Shown in pieces: positions 22,253 through 37,068 of a stretch of DNA of 64,000 nt. The translations under genes and the position numbers were made by a program. Position 1 is the stretch's first letter; each line of letters starts with the position of its first letter. Location of the stretch: NCBI GenBank assembly GCA_964019155.1, contig OZ025244.1, positions 15,173,393-15,237,392 of the forward strand, given 5' to 3'. The notes under the pieces were generated by a model that searched no databases, was not told where the DNA came from, and saw nothing but the letters and a program-made list of their open reading frames with translations. Source of the stretch: Osedax fenrisi (Eukaryota > Annelida > Polychaeta > Sabellida > Siboglinidae).

Positions 22253-22860
22253 ACAGGTAAACGACTAGATAAGAATCGCGCTTCTTCGTTTACCATGGTC
22301 ATGCCTAAATATTAATATAATTATTATTGAATTATTCTAATGTGGATATTCGCAAATACCTATAAGTAGATTTCATAATGTATACCATTATGTATACCAT
22401 AGAGTATACGACCTATAGATATACAACCTACAGGATATAGAGTATACTCTATATACACGGTATATATACACGGTACGCGATGTAAAGTGTTCGCTTTATT
22501 CGCTAACACCCTTCCATCTTGACCATACTATTCAAAAATAAAAATATTACTATTTATTTATTATTTATTTAGTATTCCTGACTACGTTAACGCTTAAAAC
22601 ACGTGATCCATACACGTGATCACTATTCGCCTCAGCTATTATCGCGTTATAGCGACGTGTTTGATATTCGTCGAGCTCGTTACGCTATGAGAGCTTATTA
22701 AGTTACTTCGTCGCGATCTAACACTCGAGTGAGAGGATGTAGGGTATATCGTACATGTGTATATAAGGCCTCCTATAACCTATCGGATACACGCGGCCTT
22801 GTTATATATCCATACGTCGATGGTATCGGTGATCTAACTAACTAATATGTAAACAATTGA

Positions 22861-22895
<35 letters not shown>

Positions 22896-23564
22896 ACGTA
22901 CAATATATAATCTATATCGTATAGTAATACACGCTTACACACATCAACATCAAGTGATTAGCTTAGTGACTGACCTTCAGTGGCGACCTCGCTGATGTGA
23001 ACCTGTGACCTCTGCGCCATGAACCCCAGGTAACTGAAGATCACGAAACCGGAGAATATCGAAGTGGCCGAGTTTATACCGGCGGTTATCAGGCAATCTC
23101 TGTACGGGGTGGGGATGAGGGGTGTGGGGTGTAGGTTTTCAAGTGGTGTGTACGGGTGTAGGGGGAGGGTTTTCGATAGCGCAACCACCCGCCCCTCGGG
23201 TCAGGATCCCATAGATAGGTTCATAACACAAAGATCTGATGTAGTATCTTTACATTAATTAATATATGATTATATTTATGTAGCCCTTCCCTCGTCGCAT
23301 TCCTGGACACGCCCATAAATACGTGTATTACTATATCTACTATATTGCCGTTGTAAAGGTTTGGTTTGGGAACTTTCACCCGACTATTATTTTGTGCTCC
23401 CATGGGATATATTAAATCAGTAGATGTATTTTATTAGTTCATATATAATTGAAAACAAAATAATATTTTTGAAATTTTCCCTCCACTTTATATACTTAAA
23501 AAGCACTGGATAACATTTATTATATCATGTACTTTAGTATGTATATGTGCATTTAGATGTATTA

Positions 23565-23601
<37 letters not shown>

Positions 23602-23730
23602 ACGACATAAACATTTGCATGTACGAATCATTGTAATACATTGACTTTATTATTAATATCCGTCGTATAGGTTATGTCGTATTATATATATTCATTGCAT
23701 TATATTATGATGCGCATATCGGTTTATAAT

Positions 23731-23822
<92 letters not shown>

Positions 23823-23996
23823 GTTATCATAATACGTTTGCGATTAGTTTCAAGTTCCTCTCAACATAAGTGTTTAAAGTTCAAGGTCAAGTTCACGAAT
23901 TCCCTTATTACCGTAACTTACCATACTGTAGACAACTATACCTGTATATATATATACATATTCATTTATAGTGCCAAATAATATATAATAATATTA

Positions 23997-24028
<32 letters not shown>

Positions 24029-26584
24029 ATCTATAGATTTTTAATTACTTGTAATAAAAATGTATATAAATATAAATATTATATATGATATTGCGAGCTA
24101 AAAAAATATATATACTAGTCTAGTACCATATATATATAAACATATATAGTATAAGGGTATACCCTTATAGAGTATATAAGTAGGTAACTAACGATTATAC
24201 GTATATTATAGGTATATAAGTAGGTATCTATATTAATTCAGTGGGAATATATTGTTTAAACTACACATATAGATTGTAATCCTCTAGAAATCCTGGCGGC
24301 AAGATATTAATGACGACGCTAAAGTCGCAAGTCGACACTCCGCCCACTCGCTGAATATCTAAATATAGGTTTTCGACTTCCGGTAATCACATCTAAATAC
24401 TATACGGCTTGTTAATATGTATACATGTATATACATGTATATATATATGTTTATTTGTATACATTATACTATATACATAGCCTATAGTATGCGCGCATGG
24501 GCAGTAGCAGTGAGAATATCCGCACGTGACGTCACGTAATAAGTAGGTCAATGTACAAATAATATATCATATATAGCATATTTTTATATAATTTTCGAAA
24601 TCACTGAAATATAAAGATACTTGTCATCGAGTGGGGGCTTATTATTGAACTATCATCTAGAACTATATACTAGATCTATAGCCTATAACTCAGTATACTT
24701 CATTATACTTCATCGTTTACATCAACATAACTACGAATCGCAAACCGACCAGATATAGTATATTATGTATGCTACTATAGTATATCTTCGTACGCTATAT
24801 CGTATAACGTATACCTACCTATAGGTACCGTCCCAGCCGCATTGGCACCCAGCAAACAGTAAGAGCAGCATAATATCAGCATAACAGCAGCATAACAGCA
24901 GCATAATATCATTACAAATTAATAGCAGCATAATAGCAGCATAATAGACATTTAATAGCAGCATAATAGCACAATGTAAACATCTGAGGCTCTAGAATTT
25001 GCTGTTATGCTGCTCTTACTGTTTGCTGGGCATCTGCCGCGTATACGCGCCTGTATGCTCCTTTACAAGCATGGCTCCTACTACATGGAATCTGTTGCCT
25101 TACCGCCTACGAAGATTGAAGTCGCCTCACGTTTTTGCTAATAGTCTCAAAGACTATTTAAATTTAAACTTAAAGTAACCCTCTCCTTGATGTTGATCTG
25201 GTTCCATCTCTATGTTTATATATTATATTGCTACATTATTTAATGTTATTGTTTCGTTTTGTTTGTTCGTTCACAACACCAGTGAGGGTAATCTTTCTTT
25301 ACCATATTTGGTGTATAAATAAACCATCCTATATTCATAATGAGAGTAGGTGCGGCATAGAATAATATAGCGTGATATTTATTTACTGCGTGACTATACT
25401 AGAAGAAAGTAACCGAATACAGACAGTGAACGAATACGGATACTCTATGTATCTCAGAAACAATACATCCTAAACAATGGTTAATGAATTAAACATTCAT
25501 AATTATATAAAGGTCTAAATAATTATTTTTTATTTTTTTATTATTTAAAATAATGCCGATATTCACATTAAACTGAATTGAAAATTAAATTTATGAAGAA
25601 AAAAAATTTCAACTTAAAGTCTTTTCAAGCATATACAAATGTATTAATATAAAATATAATAATATATTATTAATAACTAAAGCATTCTAAACTTTATATA
25701 TATATAATTGCTCTATATTTTGTCAAATGTTATTCCGTCGGACACTCTATAACCAATCAGCGCAACGTATAAACTATTCTACTTTTCATAAAAATCGCGT
25801 GCGTAATACTATTAGAACAATCAATTTATTAATTCGTGTCATGCTTTTATTTAGATACTTCACTTGTAATACATTAATTACTAATTAAATTATATTAAAT
25901 TATTCATAACATTGATATATAATGAGTAATGTAATTTTAATTTATCTGATTGGTTCATCAATACTATATAGTTTATCCTAGTTGTATATAGGGTATCCGA
26001 CGGACACTGTCCGTATTATATCACAGTGTGTCCGTATTCGTACATGGGTACCGAATACGGACGACCCCGGTATCTATTGAATAAATAGAATAAATAACAT
26101 TTTAAAATCACAATAATATCTATAATCATATAATATAAATATATTGTAATTTTTGAATATAAATATCGAGTAATAAAAGTGTCCGTATTAGGTTCTAACC
26201 AATGTATTCCCCTACCAATATAACTCCATATTAGGAGATTAACGTATTCGCTGTATGGACACTCGTCATCTTCCTACAGAATTTAAAAATAACTTATCAC
26301 GAGTGATATGTGATTCTTAAATGATACCTCCCTGCCTATACCTAACTCAATTGCGGCTAGTTTTAAATAGCGAATCTAGCGATAGTTCATAATCGAAATA
26401 AGAAAATCTAGATATATATACTTTTGTATAACTATAAACTAATTACATCACACAATATTATTATAATATTAATTATTGATAACAATCATCGAAATAATAA
26501 TAAATCACAATAACAACACTAATATACGTGACCGTAAGTTACATAATACAACTTTAGTTATATATATGTTATGCAATGCATATA

Positions 26585-26650
<66 letters not shown>

Positions 26651-27857
26651 CATATAGGCTATAGCCTATACAATGACGTCAAATTATAATGTTCCTATAA
26701 AATAAAGTATATATATTTTATTTTTTAAATATTATAATATTTTGAAGGTGGGGTACCTAGATAAACATAATAGATATTTTACCCTTCACGTAGTTGCATG
26801 TAAATATACATGAATATCCACCATTATTTAAAACGCCACAACTTTTAGATTTTAAATAATTGTACTTTTTACACCGATATAATAATAATATATCTTTCTA
26901 TAGATACGACTACTATTTGTGTTATAAAAATATATTTTGTTTTAAATAAGAGTCATTTAAATATATGCATTTATTCATGAATATTTGAATTCTGCAGAAG
27001 TGTATATATTGATTGAAACATTATATAACATTTTAATTATTAAATTATAAATTTTTATTATTTTTAAAAATGTTACTTATAGGCATATATATATTATTTG
27101 AATATGGTTTTAAAATGTCAACAAATTATATTAAAGAATAAAAACAGGTCCGGACTTATTAGTAATAATATTTATCAAAATAAAATACTGAGAAAATAGC
27201 TATCTAGGTATAGTTAAATATGTTATAAACACATATTTATTATAATACAATATATGTTTATTATAATTCAGTTTATCTGAATATATATGTTTAATTTCAA
27301 AGAATTAATCAAAAATGTATAAGCAATTATTATGACTAAGATCATTATAATTGGATATAATATAGAATTGTGTATCATTTTTATCTATAAAATAGTATGC
27401 AAATTGTATATAATTAATTTTGTAAATTAACTCGATGGTATTTTAATATTAATAGTTATATTATTTAATATTAATATTATTTAATATTAATATTATTTAA
27501 TATTAATATTATTTAATATTATTTAATATTAATATTTATATTCTATAACTATTTATAGAACTATTAATACAAATTTAGGTATTTAGGTATACCCATAGAG
27601 AACAAAGTGACTTCGTTACTAAATGAAATGTATATATATATATATATATATATATTTAATTATTGTTATTCGATTATTATATAAATCGCGCGTAAATCAG
27701 ACATACAATGTATTAACCTGTAACAGTTGTTTTCGAACTTATTGTAACTGGCATAGGCGATGTGAGCCCCAAAGCCTGCCCCTACCGAGTAAAATATCTG
27801 TACCACAGCATCGCTCCACACCTGGTGATCAGAGTTTACTGGTGATAACGTGTACGC

Positions 27858-27895
<38 letters not shown>

Positions 27896-28210
27896 CTCAG
27901 AAGGGTGTACAAATAAAAAATATATGGAATATTAAAAATGAATTTTTCGACCTCTTCATCATCGTATTGAGCCAAACTACATAACATATAATAAACGCAA
28001 ACTAATAATACAAATATGAATAAAATATTAAAATAAAACTGAATAAAATATAATAAACACAACATAATATATAAAAATTGAATAAAATATTAAAATAAAA
28101 CTAATAAAAACAATAAAATAAATTAACTATAAAATTCAACTATCGGGCTTCTTGAAATAATCATATTGGCATTTCCTCGGTGCATGGCTACAGAAAGCTT
28201 TTGATAAAGC

Positions 28211-28255
<45 letters not shown>

Positions 28256-28874
28256 TAATTATTATATTGGTATTATACCAATATTATATAACATATATAC
28301 TAACTATTCATATAATACATTCTAAATTGTAAACTGTCACATAACACTCACATATTAATAGAATACTATTATAATACATACAATTAAAACTAACACTACT
28401 AAAATACTACATTAAATCACGGATATAAATAATTAACTGATATTATTGTTTATGTAGAAGAATTAGATATATATATGTACATACATATATTCATATTTTA
28501 ATTGTAAACAACTTATAAATGTATATAAGTCAACGGTTGCCTAGATATATAACATGTTATATATTATTATTTTTATTGTTATTTTGGTGGAGTCATTTCA
28601 TCCCATCCAGTAACGTAGATGAAGTTTCACTTATAACCATATGGATCTAATGTCCCTTCGAAGCCGCTCTCATGTTAAGGCATCCATAGTTTTAACGAGA
28701 GCCGATCATTTACTTATACACAATTATATAAGATCACTTATAAATAATATTTTAAGACCTATGTTATAGGTCAGGAAGGGGTTCGAACCCGTGTCCTACT
28801 GCTTGTGTGTCTGATGCCTTAGCCACTGAGCCACACTTGCAGTATTTATCGGAATTTCTCACGATAACATTGAT

Positions 28875-28912
<38 letters not shown>

Positions 28913-30220
28913 CATACGACATGCGTAGGAACTATGTTTTTAAATAGTCTAATAACTGCAAGGAAGAGATATTACTCTTACACGTGTAATATATTATTTC
29001 ATATTTATATTTGTATGTTATTTTAAATATATTTTAGGATTCGAATTAATTTCGGATTTGATTTTACTTTCATTTAAATTGAAGATTTTCGAACACTTAT
29101 TAATAAATGTTATGCTTTCAAATGAATACAATATAACTCTGCATATCGAATTATAACCTTAGTTTACCTGTAGCTTAAATACCAATCTTACCTATATATA
29201 CTTTATATTAAATATATAATATTAACATTTAAACTCAATAAATGTGTTATTATTATTATATTAAATATAGTTATCAACATAGTGTTATGCACTTAGAAAG
29301 TAGGCCATTGTTAAAGCGATTCTTTCGTTATCTGGAAACAATGATACCGATACAGAGGTTAAAATTATAGCTATATCTCGAACTATATCTCTTATAAGAG
29401 ATAAACCCATTATCTACTTATCTTATCTTATCTACGTATCTTATCTAAGTAGAGCGGCGGACACTCGACCTCGTTAGCAGATACCCATATCTAGAAAAAT
29501 AGGTTCAGCTAGAACAATGGATTCAGCTAGAACAATGGGCTCGGTGTAGATATCCATTACTTGATAACGATACTTGAAACGCTTGACCGTAATTAATATG
29601 CAGATAGTTAAACTATGCGACTTAGTACCCTCTACCATACCATATATGGTATACTATATATATAGTATATATATATATATTCAAAATATATATTGAAAAT
29701 ACATTAAATAATACGATATATTGTAAGATTATAATTAATAATTGTTATATTATTTATAAATATTTAGACTTATATAAAATAATGTCATTATATATATAGG
29801 TACTATACCACCTACTATACTATACTCAAGTTACCTCCCTCTAACGCCTCTCACACCCTAGTAGTAACTAGAGGTCACTAGAGGTCATTAGAGGTCACTA
29901 CAGAGGTCACTAACGCCGGTATCGGTGAGTTTGGACATGTCCGGAGTGATGAAGTACATGATACCCTGCAGAGAGCCGGGCAACATCAATCCTCTGACCA
30001 GTAGGATGGTCAACACGAAGTAGGGCAGAGTTGCCGTAACCCAGACCACCTGACCAATGGGAGGGGGAGTCACGTGGGGGGAGGGGGAGTCACGTGCGCG
30101 TTAGGCATTCATATATATGTATTGTTATTGCATGACAAATATAATAATAAATTCCCGTTTAATTATTCTATTAATTTTAAATTATTAATTTATTTTTATT
30201 GATTTGTATATATATAAATA

Positions 30221-30267
<47 letters not shown>

Positions 30268-33200
30268 CTAAGATATTGTATCACTTAGTATATTCATTTT
30301 ATAACCATTTAAATTATATATTTTTTTCTAAATTGATGAAACTATTATAATTATAGGTATATAATTGTGTGTTTTTAACTACATTACACGTAAGCAAGTA
30401 TAGACGACCTTTCCGGAAGACTTGACCCCTTTCCACAACGAGAAGTAGAGCACGGTGAACACGCCCATCAGACACGCGACCAGGGGCCACCTCAAACTTC
30501 CCAACTCGTCGAATCCGTTCTCCTCCTTCAGTCCTAGTACGGCCAACCTGTAGGCAGATAAGGGGTGGAGTAACGCACGCATGTGGGCGTATATAATGGG
30601 TTTTGTTGAAGGTAAATATGTACATTGCATAGATTTTATAGTAGAATTTCCAATGAACAGTGTCCATATATCCATCTGACCATCTGTCATGATATAAAAA
30701 CCTCCATAATCCTCCTTTACGAATTCTACTCGATCGTGCTTTTCACGAGTTCACTGTGCACAGTTGTGCACTACACTGTTTGTACTATTACATATAACAA
30801 TACATGGCTAGATGCAACAGTAAGGTACACTATGCTAGTTATGTATGAGCGAACAGGTGGTTAAATGGGCGTGTCAACAAGTTTATACGTAGGCTGTTTT
30901 AACTACGTGGTCGTTTCTAAGTTTTTTAATAGTCATAATAAGTTAGAGAAACACGCGAGATCGCGAACGGGAATGGCAAACTATTAGACACAATTGTCAA
31001 TATTCGCAAATATCTGATATACTTTATCTTTACAAAACGCGATTATTCGCAAATTCGCGCCAATATGTCACGTGAGGCCTTACCTTAATCGTATCTAGAT
31101 CTGTGTTTACGATTTACTATATATGGGAGGTTCTACGAGGTATACTTTGCTCCCTCTATCTCCCCTCCCATTCTCTGTCTCCCTCTCTCTCCCCTCCCCC
31201 TCTCTATTTAGAGTTGTGGTTTTAACGATTTCCCGGTTATATCTCATGACCGGCAAATCAAAGCAATACAATAGTATGAGCTGCCCAGCAAACAGTAAGA
31301 GCAGCATAATAGCAGCATAACAGCAAATGCTAGAGCATAACATGTTTACATTGTGCTATTATGCTGCTATTAAATGTCTATTATGCTGCTATTATGCTGC
31401 TATTATAATAATAGCAGCATAATAGCAGCATAATAGACATTTAACATTAATAGCAGCATAATAGCAGCATAATAGCAGCATAACAGCAGCATAACTGCAG
31501 CATAATATCATTACAAATTAATAGCAGCATAATAGCAGCATAATAGACATTTAATAGCAGCATAATAGTACAATGTAAACATGTTATGCTCTAGCATTTG
31601 CTGTTATGCTGCTATTATGCTGCTCTTACTGTTTGCTGGGTGGTTATTAATGCATATTTTAAAAATAATAATCTGATTGAACTAAATATCGTAGTCGTAC
31701 CATTATCACCTTATAAGGCTATAGCCCCTATAACACTAACTCGAAGTATACATCAGTGTATGGGGTGACGTATCTCTATGTTACATAATAAGTTAGATAA
31801 ACGCGAATGTTAATATCTAAACTTATCTAGCGATGGGCGTGTCTACGATCCCATCATTATGGGCGTGTCTACCATGTAGGCGTTACTATCTCTCTCTCTC
31901 TCTCTCTCTAGGACTAACTCGAAGTATTCGTTAGTGGAAGAGGTTCCGTTTCTGTTGGTGACGTTTCCTCCTATAGGGTAACAGTGCTCCGTGTTCCAGG
32001 GGTTGTCGCAGTGTGTCCAGGGTAGCACGTAACTATGTGTGTGGGTGTGTGGGGGTGTGTGGGTGTGGGGGTGTGTGTGTGTGTGGGTGTGTGGGTGTGG
32101 GGGTGTGTGTGTGTGGGTGTGGGTGCGTGTGGGTGTGTGTTTGTGTGTTTGTGTGTGTGTGAGTGTGAGTGTGTTTGTGTGTGTGTGAGTGTGTTTGTGT
32201 GTGTGTGCGTGTGTTAGTATGTATATAGTTGTGTGTTTGTGTGTGTATTTGTTATGTAATGAATTGGCGTATAAGTATAACTATTGGGCAATCATTACCG
32301 TTATCTATTAGGATTTATGAAGACATATTTATGTAATACTTTAATAGTTATGAGAATGGGAACAATTTAATATGAATTATTAATTGTGTTTAATGTTTTA
32401 CTTTGTATAAACTTTATAAATGACAATAGGGACGTATTATTAACCTTTGTGTATTAATGGTAATATAGTATATAGATATATAGGGAAAATAGTTCAAAGT
32501 ATACTTTATATGTACCTATATGTTATAATTGTAAATAACTCTATAATTAGTGATATAGGTAGTATGAAGTGACGCAAGTTACATATCATGTTACTAATAA
32601 TTTATCACAACTATTACAGATAATTTAACATAGTTTTACCCGGTGATAAATCACGTACCAGCTTCTATTATATATCATGATTCATGATATATAATAGAAG
32701 TAGATTAATCATGACTAATAAGTTAGTGGAAGTACTCCAGTAAGTGGATGACATCTATGATTCGTAATGAAACTGGGTCATATTTAGTTTTTACTACGTT
32801 TAATAGATTTAATATTACGCATATAGTAACTAAAATACCTATAAATAACTTAGTTAATATAAATAAATAAAGTATAAGTATCATATTTACTTATATATAA
32901 TTATTTATATATATATATATATATATATTGATATACTAGTGTAAATAATGATGATGGAAGACATATACATGGCGTATATGTCTCCATATATATGGAGAAG
33001 GTGAACACTATAAAATCCACTATTTCAACACCGTTAGTTATGTATCTAGTGATAACGAGATGGAAGGACAGTATCAAGGACATAACACCGACTGCTATAC
33101 TACCGTGACCATCACGTGACTAAAGGGGGCGGGGGGGGGGGGCGTGGCCTAACCTGAACGAGGCTATGAAGTAGTACACGGACCAAGCGATGATTACATT

Positions 33201-34038
33201 GTAGTAGATAGCCACGTAGAACGATATCATGCATTCGGCTACGCCTATACCTGTGAGGGGTGTATGGGTTAAAGGTAAAGGTTCAAGGGTCGTAAGTTAC
33301 CGTCAGTTACCGTCAGTTAAGTTTCTCTACACACAGAAATGTCTACATATGTAATATGTATCGAGCCTTGATGCATGAAGTATACTTCATATATGTAGGA
33401 CCTACATTGTATACATATGTTGTACCTATAGGTACAACATATATTTGGAATACTATTATTATAGTATACTATAGTAAACTCTAGTAGATCACTATAATAA
33501 TTGTATACTACGTATATGATGTATACCTATATGATGTATACCAAGTAGTATTATAAAATTAATATATTACTTAATATACCCATTCGTGGATTAAAAGGAG
33601 TACATGTGTACATGTATATCTAATAGGTACACATTTACGGTGTACATTTATTCGCGATTAATTATTCGTACATTAATTAGACATAAAATCACTGTCCTTT
33701 ATAATGTCCTTATACTATTTAGAATGGTATTCATATGTAATTCGAGGTCATGGCAAGTTGTCCTCGCTATATTCGTGGCACCCTATACACTATACACCCT
33801 ATATACACTATAGTTATAGTATTACAATATAACTATAGTTCTTCTATTATCCGATTCCGTATTATATATATATATATCATTTAAAGTGAAGTATCAAATA
33901 TATTCGAACTCGATAATATAAATTATGTTAATCTCGCGATGAAATGTCTGTACCTAATTATAAAACGGTAATTTGAATCGTAGTTATTTTAATATTTCTC
34001 AACTGTATCTACTTTACCGCTAGTCTATAGACTAGCGG

Positions 34039-34098
<60 letters not shown>

Positions 34099-34358
34099 TA
34101 GTATGTCAACCTATACGTTATTTATAGTATGCTGTTTATTTACTTATAGTATACATTACACTCGTATACGAGTAATACTTCCGGTTTCACTGAATACCCT
34201 AATTGAGGAATCAAACATCAGTTTATATATAGATATTTTTATAATAATAATACTTATATATATTTTATATAAAGTACGCACACGTATGACGTCATAGGTA
34301 GTTTGCGCATGCGTTCGTATACTTGTTATGATGACGAGGTACGCTATGTATAGCAGTG

Positions 34359-34402
<44 letters not shown>

Positions 34403-34661
34403 CATATATGAACTATGGTCCCGAACTACTAAGGAACCGTGTTCAGGTTATTTCGGCCTACATTATCGGTTGTCCGATTAATGTTTAAATATCGTGACGA
34501 GATAGCGCGCTGTGGTCGGAATACCTGACTAGTGCTTCACACGTGACATTATATCTTATTACGTCATCGGTGATTACGTGATAGGTCACGTGCCCGCTGA
34601 GTGATTATGTATTATAATGTATATAATATAAATCATTATAATATAACGTATACGGTATATA

Positions 34662-34707
<46 letters not shown>

Positions 34708-37012
34708 TATAATTAGCTAGCAGTGTACCTGCGTCTATAATAAATCACTACTGCATATGATCTTATCATCGTATGGCTAGAATCTAGTTCAATTCATGTT
34801 TATCGTCTGTCCTCTATAGACGAGCGACGCACTCACGCTTTCGGATACAATCAATTGAGTGTGTTCCTAAATGTAAACAATATGCTGTATTTAATTTGTA
34901 TACACAATCCTGGAAACCATTTAGGTGCGTTATTTGTTTATATTATTAAATGTATTTCCTATTTACAATGTTATATATATATATATTACATTGTTCATTT
35001 ACTTAGTATATATGTATTAATTAGATACTAATCCTACTTAGTACATTATATATAATCTATACTTTATCCATGTATTATATATGTGTCATATTGATTAGTT
35101 ATTCTATATGTAATTTGTATATTCAGTATTTAATTATATAATTAAATACTGGATATATATATATATATATATATTAATAATACATGTATGCATACTAGTG
35201 TTCGAAATGAACTCGAACTGAAGCATTACGAACTGGAGCTTGCCTTATTTGAACCCGAACTGAAGTTCACATTAAAAAAAAATAACGGTCCCTGACCGAA
35301 CTGAAACTTTGTTTAAAACGAACCCAAACTATCATTTAATTACAATCCTGGACCAAACTATCGATATATATTTTCGTCAATTTAAAATTTTAAAAACAAA
35401 ATTGTATATCTTTATTAATTCTATAATATCATAGATAAATAATGTATCAGGTGATATTATAAACCAGTAGAAAAGATAATATTAATTATTATATTAGTAT
35501 TATTAGTATTATATTATACTAATAATTATTAGTATTATATATTAGTTTTATTTTACATCATTAGCAATATTTATCATTTTTATTTAAAATAGAGCTTTGA
35601 CAAATACTTACAATTTTAATTAAATAAAGATATATTAGTTTGCGGTGTAAGTCTCTTCGGGACAATTACTATATGTATTAGAATAATATTTAGAAGTAAT
35701 CTTATATAATTTTGTATAAATAAATGATCGGTTCTCGTTAAAACCATGGATTCCTTAACATGGGAAAAGCTTCGAAGGGAGATTAGAGTAATATGGTTAG
35801 AAGTGAAAACATAATATATATATATATATATTACTTATAAATATTATTACTTATATATGTTGTCTCCGGAAAACGGAGAATGATAGTTCTCGACAGGTTA
35901 TAGATTTATTGAATGGAAACTGGACGTGGATGGGGAATGTGGTGTGGTTCGTGGATGGACGTGGATGGGGGTGGGGTGTGGTTCGAGGATAGGGTAGATA
36001 GGGAAGGGGTGCGTTCGTGTATGGGGGTATATGGGGAATGGAGGATGGACGTATTTGACGAATCGCGAATGGAGGAAACCTCAAACTAAAACAAATATGA
36101 ATACATATTAAACATCATAATATCAACATGAATGATTAAATATGTATCAATCGATAAGTTCTCACAATTAATATGATATGATTTACTAGCCTTTCAGTGT
36201 ACGCTGTATGCACTAATAAACCATATCATACCGAACTTCTCGATAATAACGAAATCACGTGATGGGCGTAGTGGGCGTATCTCTAATTAGATAACTAGAT
36301 TAAACTAGTTAATCTAATTATAAACTACGCTCTCTTTTACAATTTACAAAACAGAAATCAAATTATATAAAAAACAAATAACAAAATATATTTAATCAAC
36401 ATTCATCCAAATTACATAACATTTACATTCGTTCAAGGCACGTCAACTAATTGAAATTTACAAAACAAAAATCAAATTATATAAAAAACACAAATCACAA
36501 AATATATTAAATTAACATTTATCTAAATTACATAACACATGTATACTTCATGCACAACATATTTATAAATACCTAAACACAGTTATACACGTAGTTGCCA
36601 TACTACATATATATAAACTTATAAGTTTCTAGATAGGTGTAAATGACTCCACTAAATAGAATAACAATAACAGTATTATTAATGAGGCTTTGAACCTTCA
36701 CTCATCTTTTTAGAGTTTTGAAGCAAGTTCGAACTTTTCCACTTATTTATGAAGCATGCTTGAAGCATGCCCGAATTAGGTTTACCTGCAGGTTCGAACT
36801 ATTGTATTATTTTACAAATGAACTTTGAACTATACATTTTTTTGAGTGAAGCTTCGAAGCACCAGTATTGGGTTCATTTCGAACACTAATGCATACTGTA
36901 TTGATGATGAATTATGTGCATATAACTATACTTAATAGTTGATATATACAATAGAAAACTGTGTTAGGGGTAAAGACACCAGTGGTTATTGTGTACGTCT
37001 GTACACTGTACG

Positions 37013-37068
<56 letters not shown>

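Larger units (their letters stand above)
35196..36888. mobile_element. hAT-like element, 1.69 kb, with nested insertions
   Basis: Ends TAGTGTTCGAAATGAAC and GTTCATTTCGAACACTA, with perfect 8-bp duplication ATGCATAC at 35188-35195 and 36889-36896. The same termini occur on the 406-bp element at 59958. The interior contains a SINE family 1 copy that is itself split, and a roughly 115-bp duplicated block. No transposase was seen. Confidence 0.85.
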
